This document shows positions 1 to 12,612 of a stretch of 64,000 bases of DNA, piece after piece (position 1 is the first letter of the stretch; each line of letters opens with the position of its first letter). Location: positions 3,268,757 to 3,332,756 of the forward strand of contig CP092872.1 in assembly GCA_030710605.1 (NCBI GenBank). The letters are read 5' to 3'. The notes beneath the pieces are model-generated. The model was not told the DNA's origin, made no database searches, and saw only the letters and a program-made list of their open reading frames with translations. The position numbers were made by a program, and so were the translations under genes. Source of the stretch: Cordylochernes scorpioides (lineage: Eukaryota; Arthropoda; Arachnida; Pseudoscorpiones; Chernetidae).

Positions 1-189
1 TTTATCTTCCTATGAACCTTCGATGTAAATATAAGAACTGAACTCTCTAGGTAAATAATGTCCAGAAATAGAGGATATAATGAAGGATGCCATAGCTCTC
101 CCTTATTTATGGATGATATACTACATTCTAATTTAGATTGATTTACAACAAGAATGTAAGGCAGAATATCATAAAATTGTTATGATGAT

Positions 190-285
190 TATATAAAAGG
201 GCGTACCTGGATCTGTAAATAAATAAAAATTCTCAAAATATTTCAAGAGATTGCTCCCTCTTTGTCAATTTATTGCACAATGAGT
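190..285. repeat. Half copy of palindromic mini-element H
   Basis: The stretch with 'gtacctggatctgt', then 'attgctccctctttgtcaat' and 'ttattgcaca', matches one arm of the fold-back element at 60333-60566. Only one arm is present here. Confidence 0.55.
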
Positions 286-659
286 GAAGTGTTATGAAGA
301 TGTTAGTAGGCAGAAAATCTGGCGCCATGTTAACTTTCCAGAGCGATCAATGAGTCTATACATTGAGCCAGTTAGGTGTTTACATCCAATATCTGGTTGG
401 TTTGTGTTGAAACTTATCATGGTAGCATACAGTCCTACTTCAGGTTGATCCAATTGTATCGTAGCTTGTGGCCCTCATCAGTAGATAATTTTCAAGAAAG
501 AGAAGTTTCTATCTGAGGTTATGATAGAAGAGTTTTGGATTCCATTGCATAAGATGAAAAATTCTTGGAAGGAAAAATATTATCGTAAATATAATGGAAA
601 AATATTAATTTAGTGATTATATATATAGAAAACTACTAATTATTATTTTTTTAAGGAAA

Positions 660-846
660 GGAATTGCTTGTTCGCGATTGCTTTCATATAAGTCTATGTC
701 AAACCCTTTCTTCTTTCCCCCTATCCGATACATTGTAAATAACATTGCTGATTATTGTTACTGTTATTTCTGTATATACCCTCTTCTACTTGGAAAATCT
801 GTATAAGACCAAAAGGTCTTAATAAAGTTTTTTGTTATTGTTGTTG
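660..846 (+). repeat. Possible LINE 3' end
   Basis: A small hairpin (agacc-aaaa-ggtct) is followed by AATAAAG and a tail of TTGTTATTG-type simple repeat. This is how the 3' end of many non-LTR retrotransposons looks. No coding part is attached, and the class is inferred from the tail alone. Confidence 0.35.
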
Positions 847-2055
847 ATTATAGAGAATTTCTTACCTTAGAGCGAGACATCATCCAATCATTGATATTTG
901 TACCCACTTTAAAATTGGTTCTTTGTTTGTATCATTTTGATTTTCCCTGTGATAATCTCCAAAATTTGAACCATCATTTTTCTTTTAGACATCATCAGAT
1001 AGTGAAATTAGGGCAATTTCTTGAGTCCCTCTCCAAAATATAGAATATTGAAACATATTTCTTCATAGTTAATCATTGTCCCTTTTTTTAAGCAAATCCA
1101 GACAAATGCATATCATAGAATCAAAAAATATATATTTGACTTAATGAAGATATTTATAAACTATGAATTTCCTTACTTCTATTTATTTTTCATCTTCAAA
1201 TATAGTGTTTTGAGTGAAGTCTCGTTTTTTTTTTTTTTTTGTTGTCTTCGTAGAATTATTTGATTGGTGGAAAGATAGATTGGAATTCATTAGTTTTCGT
1301 TCTTTCCAATATCCATATTCAGACAGAAGTTTTTATATAAATATAGAATAGAATATTCAATAAGAAACTTATCTATTTTTTCATAAGAAAAATGTTTCTC
1401 TTAAGTAGAAAGAAATTATCACACACACACCCATTGTTATTATTCTAACAAACTTTTAACTTTGGTTTTATTAGAGTATCCAAGATAAATATATTCTCGA
1501 ATATGTTGAAAATTATCCCGCATGTGTTTCTTTTTAACGAAAATTCGAAATTTATTTAAAGGAGAAATAACGATTATTTCCAACCTTAGGGATGAAGTAT
1601 GAAAGGATGAATTGTGAAGAGTAATGATAAACGGAAAAATAAAAGTGTCCAAGGATGGGAAATACTCTCGAATAATTAATTTATTTGTTTTTATTCTATT
1701 TTCAATGTAAAAGTATAAATGATATTTATTTCTTGAATAATTTTTTAAATCAGGTTGTTTTTATCAGAGATGTTTGAGTTTTCTTATAAGTTGCTTTGCT
1801 TAATATCATTTTTATATGGCATAGTTTTATATGACAACTATTTTGGCATATTGCTTGAACTATTTCCTTTTCGTATGAAAAATAGCGAAACCTTTAGATT
1901 TATTTATAAATGCAATCATGAACACAACTTAAGGAAGTTTCATATTTTAATCACAAACCACTCTTTATTTGCTTTTATAACGGCGGATTTCCCATATATG
2001 TAAATTCGAACTTTCTCTCCTCTTAAAAAAAAATAAAATAAAATAAAAAAATATA

Positions 2056-2174
2056 TAGTTAAACCTGTCTATAGCGCCCCCTCTTTGGACTCACCAAAAT
2101 AGGGTGCTATAGAGAGGGGGTGCTATATACAGGTCACTTTTAATGTAAATCGCATCGTACTACGTATTTAAAAT
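2056..2174. mobile_element. Mini-element E, left part, split by the LTR retrotransposon
   Basis: It begins TATAGTTAAACCTGTCTATAG and matches the intact E copies at 23300-23432 and 46590-46776 until the sequence 'gtatttaaaat', where the LTR element begins. The missing right part lies at 12559-12612. E elements end in CAGTTAAACC and are flanked by TA, like non-autonomous pogo/Tc1-type elements. Confidence 0.8.
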
Positions 2175-3562
2175 TGTTGGGGCACGTTTTTTTTGTAACC
2201 ATACCCCAACAGAAGGCGTATGTATGATCAAATCAAATGGATACATGGCTTCCCTCCCACATAGACTTACAGACCATTTTTTTTTGCCCAGAAACTTAGA
2301 CACTTGGTGACACCAGACTTCCATGCCGAAAGCTGATGCCTGGTAAAGAAGAAGACATCCAGAGACATCCGAGCTGGAAACTGTTGTTTCATATGTACAT
2401 ATATTCCCCTCACCAAAAATTTAGGTAAAGGTGACCAGAAAAAAAAAAAGGAGAAAAAATGGAGAAGGAAGATCTCTAAAGACTGAAACTTATAAAATAT
2501 CCTTCCAGAGAAAGGAAAGCATCACATTACAGTCCAGGTAAAAAGGGCCTGGGTCAATTTTAGCCAAGACGGGGGGGCGATATATATACCATCCCGAGAA
2601 AAAGGGAGGGTTGTATTTCAACCCATGTGGAAAGACGGGGGGCTGGAGTCTGAAATCTTACACTACCGCAGGGGTTGTTTTTCTCTTTAGATTTTTTTTG
2701 TTTTGGTAATACTATATGTTCTATTTTGAAGGGGAGAGGCCTGGGGCGTCTATAAAATTGATACTGGAGCCGTTGGCCATTTTGATTGGTGTTTCTTTCG
2801 GCGAATGAAAATGGAGAATGAGATGATATAAAAGAAGGTTCTTTGCCAAAAGGGAGGATTCGATCGGAGTCGCTCAGTGAAAGGACAGTCTGTAGACAGG
2901 AGACCTTTGCCGGCACTTTCGAGAAAGGTAAGCCATTTGTCATTATGACTTAGCGCCCCCCCCCCCCTTTTTTGTGTAGTAGCCAACCTAGATTTCGCAT
3001 GGGCCCTAAAGGGCTATAAAGTAACTTCAGGTCACCTCTATCTAAATTTTACTATGTAAATAGCATATCTCGTCAGTATAGACATAATAATCAAGTCTCC
3101 CATAAATTACCGGCCACATACATTGCCGCGAGTGTCTGTGTTTCAGTGTTTTATAGATTGCCCAATTTAATAACGATTTCGTGGGTTGTCAGATGAAGTT
3201 GTATAATAGTGTCGCGGTTGTTTCCATCTTTAGACCACTGTACTGACAATATTATATGCTCAATCCTTGCTTTAGCCCAACTCTTAATCAATTACAGAGT
3301 TTTTTTTCCCTTTTTCTTTTTTATTTATTTTATTTATCCTATTTGCACAAATTGTATTACATGTGATGATGTAAAGACATATGCCGATAGTGCATCACTG
3401 ACAGCTGTGCTGCTATTATACAACATTAAGGTCTTGCTGCGGGTTATATACATGGGGTTGTTGGCCTAAATTGCTATATATATATATACTTAAGTAAGGA
3501 AACTTTAATAAGTCACATCGTGTATCCTCCCTTTTCAACTATCCAAACCAGGGAACACATCA
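2175..3562 (+). repeat. 5' long terminal repeat
   Basis: This is 1388 bp, TGTTGGGG to ACATCA. Against the 3' LTR it carries an extra 46 bp (2799-2844) and lacks a 152 bp block. A diverged third copy at 54670-57393 on the - strand also has the region of the 46 bp block, so the 3' LTR lost it. The open frames read within it (2560-2943 and others) are not conserved coding sequence. Confidence 0.88.
2751..2757 (+). promoter_or_regulatory. LTR TATA box
   Basis: TATAAAA sits about 175 bp upstream of a strong splice donor (AAAG|GTAAGCC at 2927/2928). The donor is conserved in the 3' LTR (11769/11770) and as AAAAG|GTAAGCC in the old - strand copy near 56760. This suggests transcription starts near 2780 with a spliced 5' leader. 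The start site itself is inferred. Confidence 0.5.
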
Positions 3563-3563
3563 A

Positions 3564-3585
3564 TGTCGCCCGCCGCGGGGCTCGA
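3564..3585 (+). other. Primer-binding site, tRNA-Lys-like
   Basis: One base after the 5' LTR come TGTCGCCCG, CCGC and GGGGCTCGA. This resembles the lysine-tRNA primer site used by many retroelements (TGGCGCCCAACGTGGGGC), with mismatches at the third base and in the middle. Confidence 0.7.
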
Positions 3586-6500
3586 ATTTAGTATATGTTT
3601 CTTCCCCTATACTTTAGAAATATATACCTAATGAAAAGCCATACTATTTTAAGTATTGGTGAAGTAGTCCACGCATCCTGAGATTAACAGTCTATTATAA
3701 ATCGTGAATTTTAATTTACGCTTTCCGTTTCACTGGCATTTTATCAGGCAATGAAAGTTATGTTGAGGCGGTGTATACCGCATCTCTCGCCGCTGTCTTT
3801 TACGATTCACATTGTTTGTGGCAAAACCTTAATATTATCATTGATTTCTGATATCAAAGTAAAACGTCTATGGGGATGAGTATCTTTTATTCTGGTCTTC
3901 TCGAGCTTTCGAGCTTGTCCGCCCTTCTACAGGAGAAACATATACAATATATCAAGAAAATATGACGTCGCCTGATGCTAAAACTATTATGATTCTATGT
4001 ACATATATATATATACATTAGAAAGTTTTGCATATTATTTGTTTTCTTAAGACATATTTTTTTGGATTAAGGTATTACACATATTCTACTATTGTTTGCT
4101 ATATTCTATGAATTATCTTATAGGTTAGAAATTCTATTATTTAAGTAGTTTTATAATAGTTATTGGCTATTACATATAAGTTACTTATATTATTGTTGAT
4201 ATTATTAGCTGGTACTAGGATATATTGTGTTATATGTTTCGGGCAAATCTATTTCTATTAATGCTATTGTGTTTTCTGAATAATAGAGAATCAATTATAA
4301 GCCTTTGATATTTGCTGTTTATGTTATTGTAATGTATTCTAGGTTCTCCTAATGCGAAAGTGTGACCTGTTCCTTTGCAGTATTGGAAAATTAGAGACCT
4401 ATTGTCTTGATTAATAACGTTGCGTCTATTGCAACCGACCTTTTTTTTTTTTTTCATGATGCCGCCAACTGCATATGATCTTAAATATCCTGTATACACT
4501 CTGACAAGGGAAGGTTATCCTGAATTGACAAATGTACAATTTTTGTCTATAGTAGAGATTTCCAAGATTCTATTTCTGAAACATTTTTTTTTTGGATGAA
4601 GACAAATAAAACCATCTTGATAGTATTGAATTTTACAGTAAATACATTTGCCAGCAGAAGGCATGATGAGATTACATGAAATTTAAACCAGTTATATGCT
4701 TAGTATGTTCCTTCAGTTGTAATTTGACACCGTCTTGAAATAAAGAAATTGGACGGTGCGCTATATCTTGATGCTGGATATTTCTGTGTCAGAAAGGTGT
4801 AGTTATTCTGTTTAATGAGAATTCCAATAATTATCGAAATTTAGCAGATTATCATTGGGGATTTGAACAACTGTCTTGAAAATTTTTGAACAGCCCGAGT
4901 AGATAGAAGAGTCCTAGAGTTAGAGTGGAGAATTAGTAGTACAGACTGACCACTCGACGCAGATAACTCTAGGGAACAATTACTGTGTTAATCCGCCGTA
5001 GACAAGAAGAACATTGATTCTCAGGATACTCGATAGGCAGAATTTTGAGAATTGATAAAGTCATAGTTAAAGTTTACACAGGCATGTGGGAGTAAAGACA
5101 GTGATTTAAAGAGGCAGCCTTGTGTCTTAAATACTTTTAGTGGAAGCAGATGCCACTGCAAATATTCAGGTCTAATAATTTCCAAATTTGAAGTCATGCA
5201 TGACGGGTTAGCACGGGATTGACGCCTGGACGGGTTTCCACTGGGATTAATCGAGCTTGCGAAAGAACTAGAAGAAGTGTGACATGTCACGCCACTGTAC
5301 TAAATTAATAATTGAGAAGATTTATGTTGAGCCAACTGAAATTAGTAAAGAATTAAGAGATTAAGGTCTTATTCTTTGAGTTTTACACTAATTTCAATTA
5401 CGCGATATGGACGGCGTTATAAGTTGGGTGGAAATGATTCGGCCGCAATGGGATGGTCTCCTGGAGATGGTACGATCAAATAATACTTATTGAATGCCGG
5501 GCGGGATCGCATAAAGCATTAAACGATATCGAGAAATGCTTAAAGAAACACCCTAGAAGATTGGGGATCGACAAAATGACGACATGGAAAATGCTCAACA
5601 TTGTACATTGGCAGCAAAATGATATCTTGCTATTGTATGGACGACCACTTCTTCCTGAAATGTGCAGCGGATGTTAGTCCCAGAATTAGGTCCTTTGAGG
5701 CGACACTTTCCTTTGCAGATGACATAAAGACGCATGACAAAACAGCACACGAGCATTTAAACTAGCTTCAATTCCTGCCATTAATTAATTTAGTTGACCA
5801 ATAGCTATAGAACCGCTGGAGACCTCCATACCCTGTGTGAATATTTAGTGAGAAATGAGCGATTCAATTCCATGAGCCATGAGGTATCCTGTAAGATCAG
5901 AGATGTACCCCATTCAAATTTTTTTATAGTAGCCAGTGCGAGATATTTCCAGAATGTTTTTTTTTTTAACTGTCATATAATTCGGAAACTAGAAAACTAC
6001 ACTATTTTGATACAGTTTACATCTAGCATCCATGTGAACTCAATATGACTATTGAACGTAGATTGAAGATTAATGAGCGAGCCAACCTAGAGAGAACGAG
6101 TTTAATAGGCTTACAATCAATAGTTGAAGCAAACTATTCGCACAAATTTGTTATGTTCTCTCTCTAAATGATCTATGACATTATAGGTTTTCTTAACAAG
6201 GTAACTACCCCGCCGAGTGTATATGGAGTTATAAAGCTTAAAGGTCATAGGCTGTTGGAATAATATTACACTAGTAATAATTAATAGTTCAAAATTAAGA
6301 GTGATAATAGATCGGGATCCAGATCCCGATGACGGGTTTCGAGGAAACACCAGAGGGATGAAAAGGCAGTGAAATGTGTAGAAAATGATGGAAGAGAGAT
6401 GAGAGAGAGGTGATGAAAGAGGTGTTGAAAGTGATAAAAAGAGTGAGAAAGCGTTGAATGTTGATGAGAAAGAGATAGAGAGATGCAGAAAAATGTTGAA

Positions 6501-9500
6501 AGAGAAAGAATTGGAAAGGGTTGGATAAAGAGTTTTAAATAGGTCTTAGTGTTATGGTGAACTTTAAACAGTTTGCAGTTTTTTTTTTTTAACATGTGTT
6601 CTAGTGCTAAGTGTTGAAAGGAGCTTTAACACCATGTTTCAGGGTTTGTGTGTTATTTGTCTCAACCTTGTCTTTGTGCAGAATACCGTCTCACAACCTT
6701 ACTGTAGTGTTTGTTGCCACCTTTAAAGATCTTCACAATTTGTTTTAATATTAGTGTGTCATTTAGAGAAAATTGTCACAACCTTATCCTTGTATAGAAC
6801 ACCGTTTTTACACCGTTTTATTTAATAAGTTATATGAGAGATTTTAGATATAGTATAAGAGTTACTATTTACATGAGCCAAATCGACCCAACAGTTAGAG
6901 CAAGAGGGGGGAACTCAGATATTTCCTCCTTTCACGTGACGCGACTGTTCACCCCGACCGGTCGTGCCAGATAAAAGGGAATACCAGGAAACTCTGTCCT
7001 CCTTGCACTTCGGGTTTTGTGATAGGGCTCCATGCTCGCTACAAGGACTACATCTTGGGTTTTCGTGTTCTCCTAGTGTAGAATTGGCTCAGCCTCATTT
7101 TTAGTATAGTATATAATTAAGAGTTGTCTCACAACCTTGTTTTAATATGACACACCGTTTTGAAGAGCTTGTACAACCTGTCAGGATATGATTTAGGAAA
7201 ATTTTAGTTTCTTTTTATTGTTATGTTACAATTTTATCCAACAAGGGGTGACAACCAGAGCGGACTCAGAAGTAATGAGACGAGGGGAAATTGACAGAGT
7301 TAGTGTGAACAGTTTAACTTTACGCAGGTCTACAAGGGTGAAAAGGCCCACACAGTGTAAATTCTGCTTAGACTGTCGCCACTAACTAGGATTTTGGAGT
7401 GTGTACGGAGAATCAGCTCGATAGAATGAGAAGTTTAGAGATTTCAACCTTTTTTTTTTAAACCTTTCTTTTTTTTTTAAAGTAGAACTTCATTAGGATT
7501 CCTTTTTTTTTTTAATACAAACTATTTCTTGTTAAAACCCGAGTTTCGAAGACCAATGAGAATAATGTATACCATTGTGAATTAACTATTTAGTGTAAAT
7601 CTGAAATTTTAGTTATTACCAGGAGTAATAGGTGAAGGAAGGTGTAGGAAATCACAACTTAGAGGGGGGGCTATGTCTAAAACAACAAACCTAATAGGCA
7701 TCCTATGGCTTGTGTTGGGTAATTCAGAAACCCTATAATCCCTGGCCTTCAGGTAGTAGCTTTGAAATAGGTTTCTAATGAGGACATGAAAGGTCAATCT
7801 TTCAGAGTAAAGTTGTGAAGTATAGGGACCCTAAGCCAGGGGTAGAAGTTAAGTAGGCCCAGACTGTAGTTGATCCTTGGAAAGCACTTGAGAATGTTAG
7901 TGTTGGGTAGTGAATCATAAACCCTATAAATCCATCTTTCAATAGAGTGCTGTGGTCGGACTACTGCAAAGGGGGCAGACGCACGAGGAAGTAAGAAGAA
8001 AGTGACTTCACCCACGGTGGCTAGGGGAATGACTCAATCCGCTTTTATGAGGTGTCACGTTTAATGGTTCTTTATTCGCCCTTATATTTGTGTATGTCTT
8101 TATAGAATTGTCGTGAAAAGTCGCTTAGTGTCGAGGCAAGGGCAGTTTTTGAAGTTACACTGATTTTTTTTTGGTAGGTTAGCTTCCAGATTATTTAGAA
8201 TTGTTAACAATTATTGTTAACAATCATTTATCGAGTATAAAGTATTAGTATATATAGAGCTTGTACAGAGGCATTTTCTTTTGAGTAACCTAGGGCTTTA
8301 GTTCCCAACTTGTTTTAATTTTATTATTTTATTTGATTTCACATTGTGTCCTGAAAGATGTTATCATTTGTTAGGATCTATTGATATAGATAAATGAGTA
8401 TTTTGGCCTTTGTAGCAGCTTTCAACCTTAGTTTGTATGCGTACCGCGAATGATAGGGGGGAGGGTGTATGAATGAATTGGTGCAATGAATGTAGAAAAA
8501 GGTTAAAAACTATTATATTGTGAGCCCAAAATACATTAGAATAGGGTTAAAGGACTTTAATAGGATCGATTTTAATTTTATTTTACTTTTTATTTCGAAT
8601 TTTGTTAGGACCGAGAAGCCTCAAACAGGACAACTACAACTCTATCTATTGTTAGGAAAATATTCGCTCCACTTTGTTAGGTCTCCTTTTAGAGGAGTGC
8701 AAATATTGATTTCTTTTATTAGGGTAATCAGTTACTCTATTTCATTATATCAACTTGAATTTTAAGAGTCGTAGATAATGATCATATCTTGATTCTCAGA
8801 CTGGAAGGTTGTGGGAGGTTATGATCAGACCAGAAAACCCACAAAACTTCCCCTCATTAGAGGGAACGAAGAGGTATAGATTGAATTTTATGCAGGATGG
8901 GGGATTTGTTTTGCCATGCCGTATAGCCTGGGGTATAACGGCGCGACCTTGGGTAACCGATCTGACACCGTAGTTTCGACGCTTTTAGCGTGGCTGGAGC
9001 GAGGGTGTTCTAGACGGGAGGTCCTGTAAGATTGGCATGTAGGCAGAGATTGCCCAGTTATTCTAGACGAAGTGTTTCCGTCTACTGAATTTTTTTTGGT
9101 ACCAGTTTGATTCCCCATAGCTAGCGGAAGTTTCTTCTAATAAAGGATTCGCCCTGCCATACGTTTTGTTGGAATGAATTCGAGTATAAGACCGATTCGA
9201 GAGGCAAAATAAGTAATTATTAGGACCTTCAACGAGTTTAAACTCGTTTCATGATAGGATAAGATTTTAAAGTATTAGTTAACTATAAGGACCGCGAACG
9301 AGACGCAAGAACGAGCCAATGAGTCAGAGTTTTAGAAGTGTTGTATTGAGGACAGTAGAATTAAGAGCAGTTATACAGGGAGTAGAATTCTGAAGGAATT
9401 TGTAAAAGAACCAAAATTTCAGATTGATAAAATTCAAATTTATAAGATGTAGATTTGTAGGATTCAGGTCAATGAATAGAGGGTATATTAGTAGATGAAA

Positions 9501-11050
9501 GTAATATGAATTTCTTGGAAGGGGGAGGTAGCTGAACTGTACACACCCCAGAGACAAGGTAAACGGAGTCACAAACAAAATGGGAGAAGTTGATTAGTTT
9601 CTCTGTCAAACAGAGAGCTTTCTTCATACGGTTGTCACCCTAGATTTAAATGGACTGTGTAGTTTAATAGAGGTCTGGGATATATTCCATTTGACCAAGA
9701 TTCTAAATGACGTACCCATCTGAGTTGAGAGTATTGTAACAGAGGAATCTAACACATAAGAGAAAACACACCCTCCAGTAGGATCGGGATAGACGAATAT
9801 TACCCAGTGACCAACTCGTGATTCCAGACTGAATAAGATTGAAAAACTTAACTGAGATACTAAACCTTGAACCTTCAGCGCACAAATATATATAATGTGT
9901 TTTCATTTTCTAATTGAATATGTTATTATTTTATATCATATATATTATATTATAATCATATGCTATTCATTTCAACTATTTTATTTCCTTTGATATTCAT
10001 GATATTAGTAATATTTACCGGCCATGTTGCGATTTTTTTTAACATGTTGTCATGGCTTATTCTTCCCTTAAGGCATGATCTATTTTATCCTTATTGTCTT
10101 TTATCCGCCTTACTTGTATAAGTATATATATTTTGTCATCATATATAATTTTGTAGTAGTTTTCTTTATCATCTATCATGGGATGATTTTTATCATATTT
10201 AATCACTATCTGCATGATACGTGTTTTCTTCAATATATATATTATACCCATCATATAACATGGAAGGATTCATTTTATCATTACATATTTCGTGCCTTAT
10301 TTAATAATTACTTTCACAATTTGTTTTCTGTAACCTTTTTTTTTTTTATTTAGCAAAAGTCATCATGTCATAGGCTAATCATTATGTATCAAGATATTTC
10401 TTTCAGCTAACTATAATTATCCTTTCCTTTGATTGTATATGTATAACTATACCACACGAATGTCTTGATTGGTACTTAAATAAAGATGCTGGCATGTTTT
10501 AGGAGTTGGACTAGTCAGTTATTTCTAAACGACTCCTTGGCGCCCAAATTTTTATATATAATATGTAATAGGGAAATGTTCTAACTGTATTGTTAGCAGA
10601 AAGAAGGTAGCAATGAATCCAGCACCACAAGAGGCAAGGATGGGGTTGAGAGGACTTACCACAAGGAGGGTCTACTCCTCAAGGCCAAAGAAGAAAGTGG
10701 AAGGGTGGTATATATACCCATGAATGGTAAGACAGATGACCTTGCTTACTTCCATACATATGATATGACTGTCCCCCATGAACTATTTTGATAACAGTGT
10801 TCTGACAGAATAATAGCACATAAAAACCCCTTTGCCAGGATGCGCAATGCCCACTAATGTTCGGAATAATAAACATCTAGAATGGCATACCATCATTTTG
10901 ACTAGCCTTACCTTCCCTATAGGTTTCGGTACATCTGGCTTCACCTAGTAATGGAAAATGCATTTTGCTAGAAATGGGCCTGCTTTCATAGTAACTGATG
11001 AAAGGCAGATGAATAATGAATAGCACAAACGCATTTGTCCATTACTTGGC
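3586..11050 (+). other. Interior of the LTR element, no intact gene
   Basis: No open frame exceeds about 105 codons on either strand, and I find no RT, RNase H or integrase signature. Small pieces that look coding-like are a charged reading at 6410-6530 (ERGDERGV... on the + strand) and an arginine-rich reading at 7283-7393 containing LRRSTRVKRPTQC. A GATAAAAGGG motif near 6972 resembles a promoter. 9900-10400 is extremely AT-rich. Everything here could be non-coding carrier sequence. Confidence 0.6.
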
Positions 11051-11061
11051 AGGGGGAGGAT
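11051..11061 (+). other. Polypurine tract
   Basis: AGGGGGAGGA followed by one T lies directly before the 3' LTR. This is the expected position of the plus-strand primer in LTR retrotransposons. Confidence 0.8.
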
Positions 11062-12554
11062 TGTTGGGGCACGTTTTTTTGTAACCATACCCCAACAGAA
11101 GGCGTATGTATGATCAAATCAAATGGATACATGGCTTCCCTCCCACATAGACTTACAGACCATTTTTTTTTGCCCAGAAACTTAGACACTTGGTGACACC
11201 AGACTTCCATGCCGAAAGCTGATGCCTGGTAAAGAAGAAGACATCCAGAGACATCCGAGCTGGAAACTGTTGTTTCATATGTACATATATTCCCCTCACC
11301 AAAAATTTAGGTAAAGGTGACCAGAAAAAAAAAAAAAGGAGAAAAAATGGAGAAGGAAGATCTCTAAAGACTGAAACTTATAAAATATCCTTCCAGAGAA
11401 AGGAAAGCATCACATTACAGTCCAGGTAAAAAGGGCCTGGGTCAATTTTAGCCAAGACGGGGGGGCGATATATATACCATCCCGAGAAAAAGGGAGGGTT
11501 GTATTTCAACCCATGTGGAAAGACGGGGGGCTGGAGTCTGAAATCTTACACTACCGCAGGGGTTGTTTTTCTCTTTAGATTTTTTTTGTTTTGGTAATAC
11601 TATATGTTCTATTTTGAAGGGGAGAGGCCTGGGGCGTCTATAAAATTGATACTGGAGCCGTTGGCCATTTTGATTGGTGTTTCTTTGCCAAAAGGGAGGA
11701 TTCGATCGGAGTCGCTCAGTGAAAGGACAGTCTGTAGACAGGAGACCTTTGCCGGCACTTTCGAGAAAGGTAAGCCATTTGTCATTATGACTTAGCGCCC
11801 CCCCCCTTTTTTGTGTAGTAGCCAACCTAGATTTCGCATGGGCCCTAAAGGGCTATAAAGTAACTTCAGGTCACCTCTATCTAAATTTTACTATGTAAAT
11901 AGCATATCTCGTCAGTATAGACATGTTCCCAAATTTTAAGATATTTAAATAAATATCTAGAGAAATTTTCTTGTCTCCTCTGTTACCTATTTCATACATA
12001 ATTTGTCTTAGGGTGCTATTCCAACTGTTTAAATAAAATGTTGTATGTTTATTACCTATTTGAAGGGAATGTTACTAATAATCAAGTCTCCCATAAATTA
12101 CCGGCCACATACATTGCCGCGAGTGTCTGTGTTTCAGTGTTTTATAGATTGCCCAATTTAATAACGATTTCGTGGGTTGTCAGATGAAGTTGTATAATAG
12201 TGTCGCGGTTGTTTCCATCTTTAGACCACTGTACTGACAATATTATATGCTCAATCCTTGCTTTAGCCCAACTCTTAATCAATTACAGAGTTTTTTTTTC
12301 CCTTTTTCTTTTTTATTTATTTTATTTATCCTATTTGCACAAATTGTATTACATGTGATGATGTAAAGACATATGCCGATAGTGCATCACTGACAGCTGT
12401 GCTGCTATTATACAACATTAAGGTCTTGCTGCGGGTTATATACATGGGGTTGTTGGCCTAAATTGCTATATATATATATACTTAAGTAAGGAAACTTTAA
12501 TAAGTCACATCGTGTATCCTCCCTTTTCAACTATTCAAACCAGGGAACACATCA
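11062..12554 (+). repeat. 3' long terminal repeat
   Basis: This is 1493 bp and nearly identical to the 5' LTR. It lacks 46 bp, with the deletion edges sharing TTCTTT, and contains a 152 bp block at 11925-12076 that is absent from the 5' LTR. The TATA box is at 11639 and the splice donor at 11770. Confidence 0.88.
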
Positions 12555-12558
12555 AAAT

Positions 12559-12612
12559 CGCTATAGAGAGGGAGGCGCTATTTAGAGGGGGCGCTATAGA
12601 CAGGTTTAACTG
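12559..12612. mobile_element. Mini-element E, right part
   Basis: 'gaggcgctatttagaggggg' followed by 'cgctatagacaggtttaact' is the right end of E, ending ACTG before TA. It completes the left part at 2056-2174 across the LTR insertion. Confidence 0.8.

Larger units (their letters stand above)
1..2055. other. AT-rich flank without a recognisable gene
   Basis: Both strands carry only short open frames of low-complexity composition, with no splice-supported exon and no protein similarity that I recognise. Two repeat fragments inside it are listed separately (190-285 and 660-846). The rest is homopolymer- and AT-rich sequence. Confidence 0.6.
2175..12554 (+). mobile_element. Complete LTR retrotransposon, non-autonomous (LARD-like)
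   Basis: Two long direct repeats (2175-3562 and 11062-12554) begin TGTTGGGG and end ACATCA, giving the TG..CA termini of LTRs. The 4-bp target duplication AAAT lies at 2171-2174 and 12555-12558. A primer-binding site follows the 5' LTR and a polypurine tract precedes the 3' LTR. The whole unit interrupts an E mini-element, which independently proves insertion. The LTRs are nearly identical apart from two indels, so the insertion is young, yet the 7.5 kb interior has no long open frame and no protease, reverse transcriptase or integrase motif that I can find. I therefore call it a non-autonomous element moved in trans. The 4-bp duplication and tRNA-Lys-like primer site fit the Ty3/gypsy group, but that assignment is inference. 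Confidence 0.88.

Noticed and set aside
2560-2986. 127- and 78-codon minus-strand frames
   Set aside because: They lie antisense within the LTR, change length between LTR copies through indels and homopolymers, and show no protein similarity.
5453-5677. Retroelement RT or gag in the LTR interior (LSFADD-like reading nearby)
   Set aside because: A FADD-like string at about 5705 stands alone without the other RT blocks, and the frame is broken on both sides.
6281-6595. 104-codon minus-strand protein
   Set aside because: It is the antisense of a GA-rich low-complexity stretch, giving a Ser/Phe/His-rich artefact.
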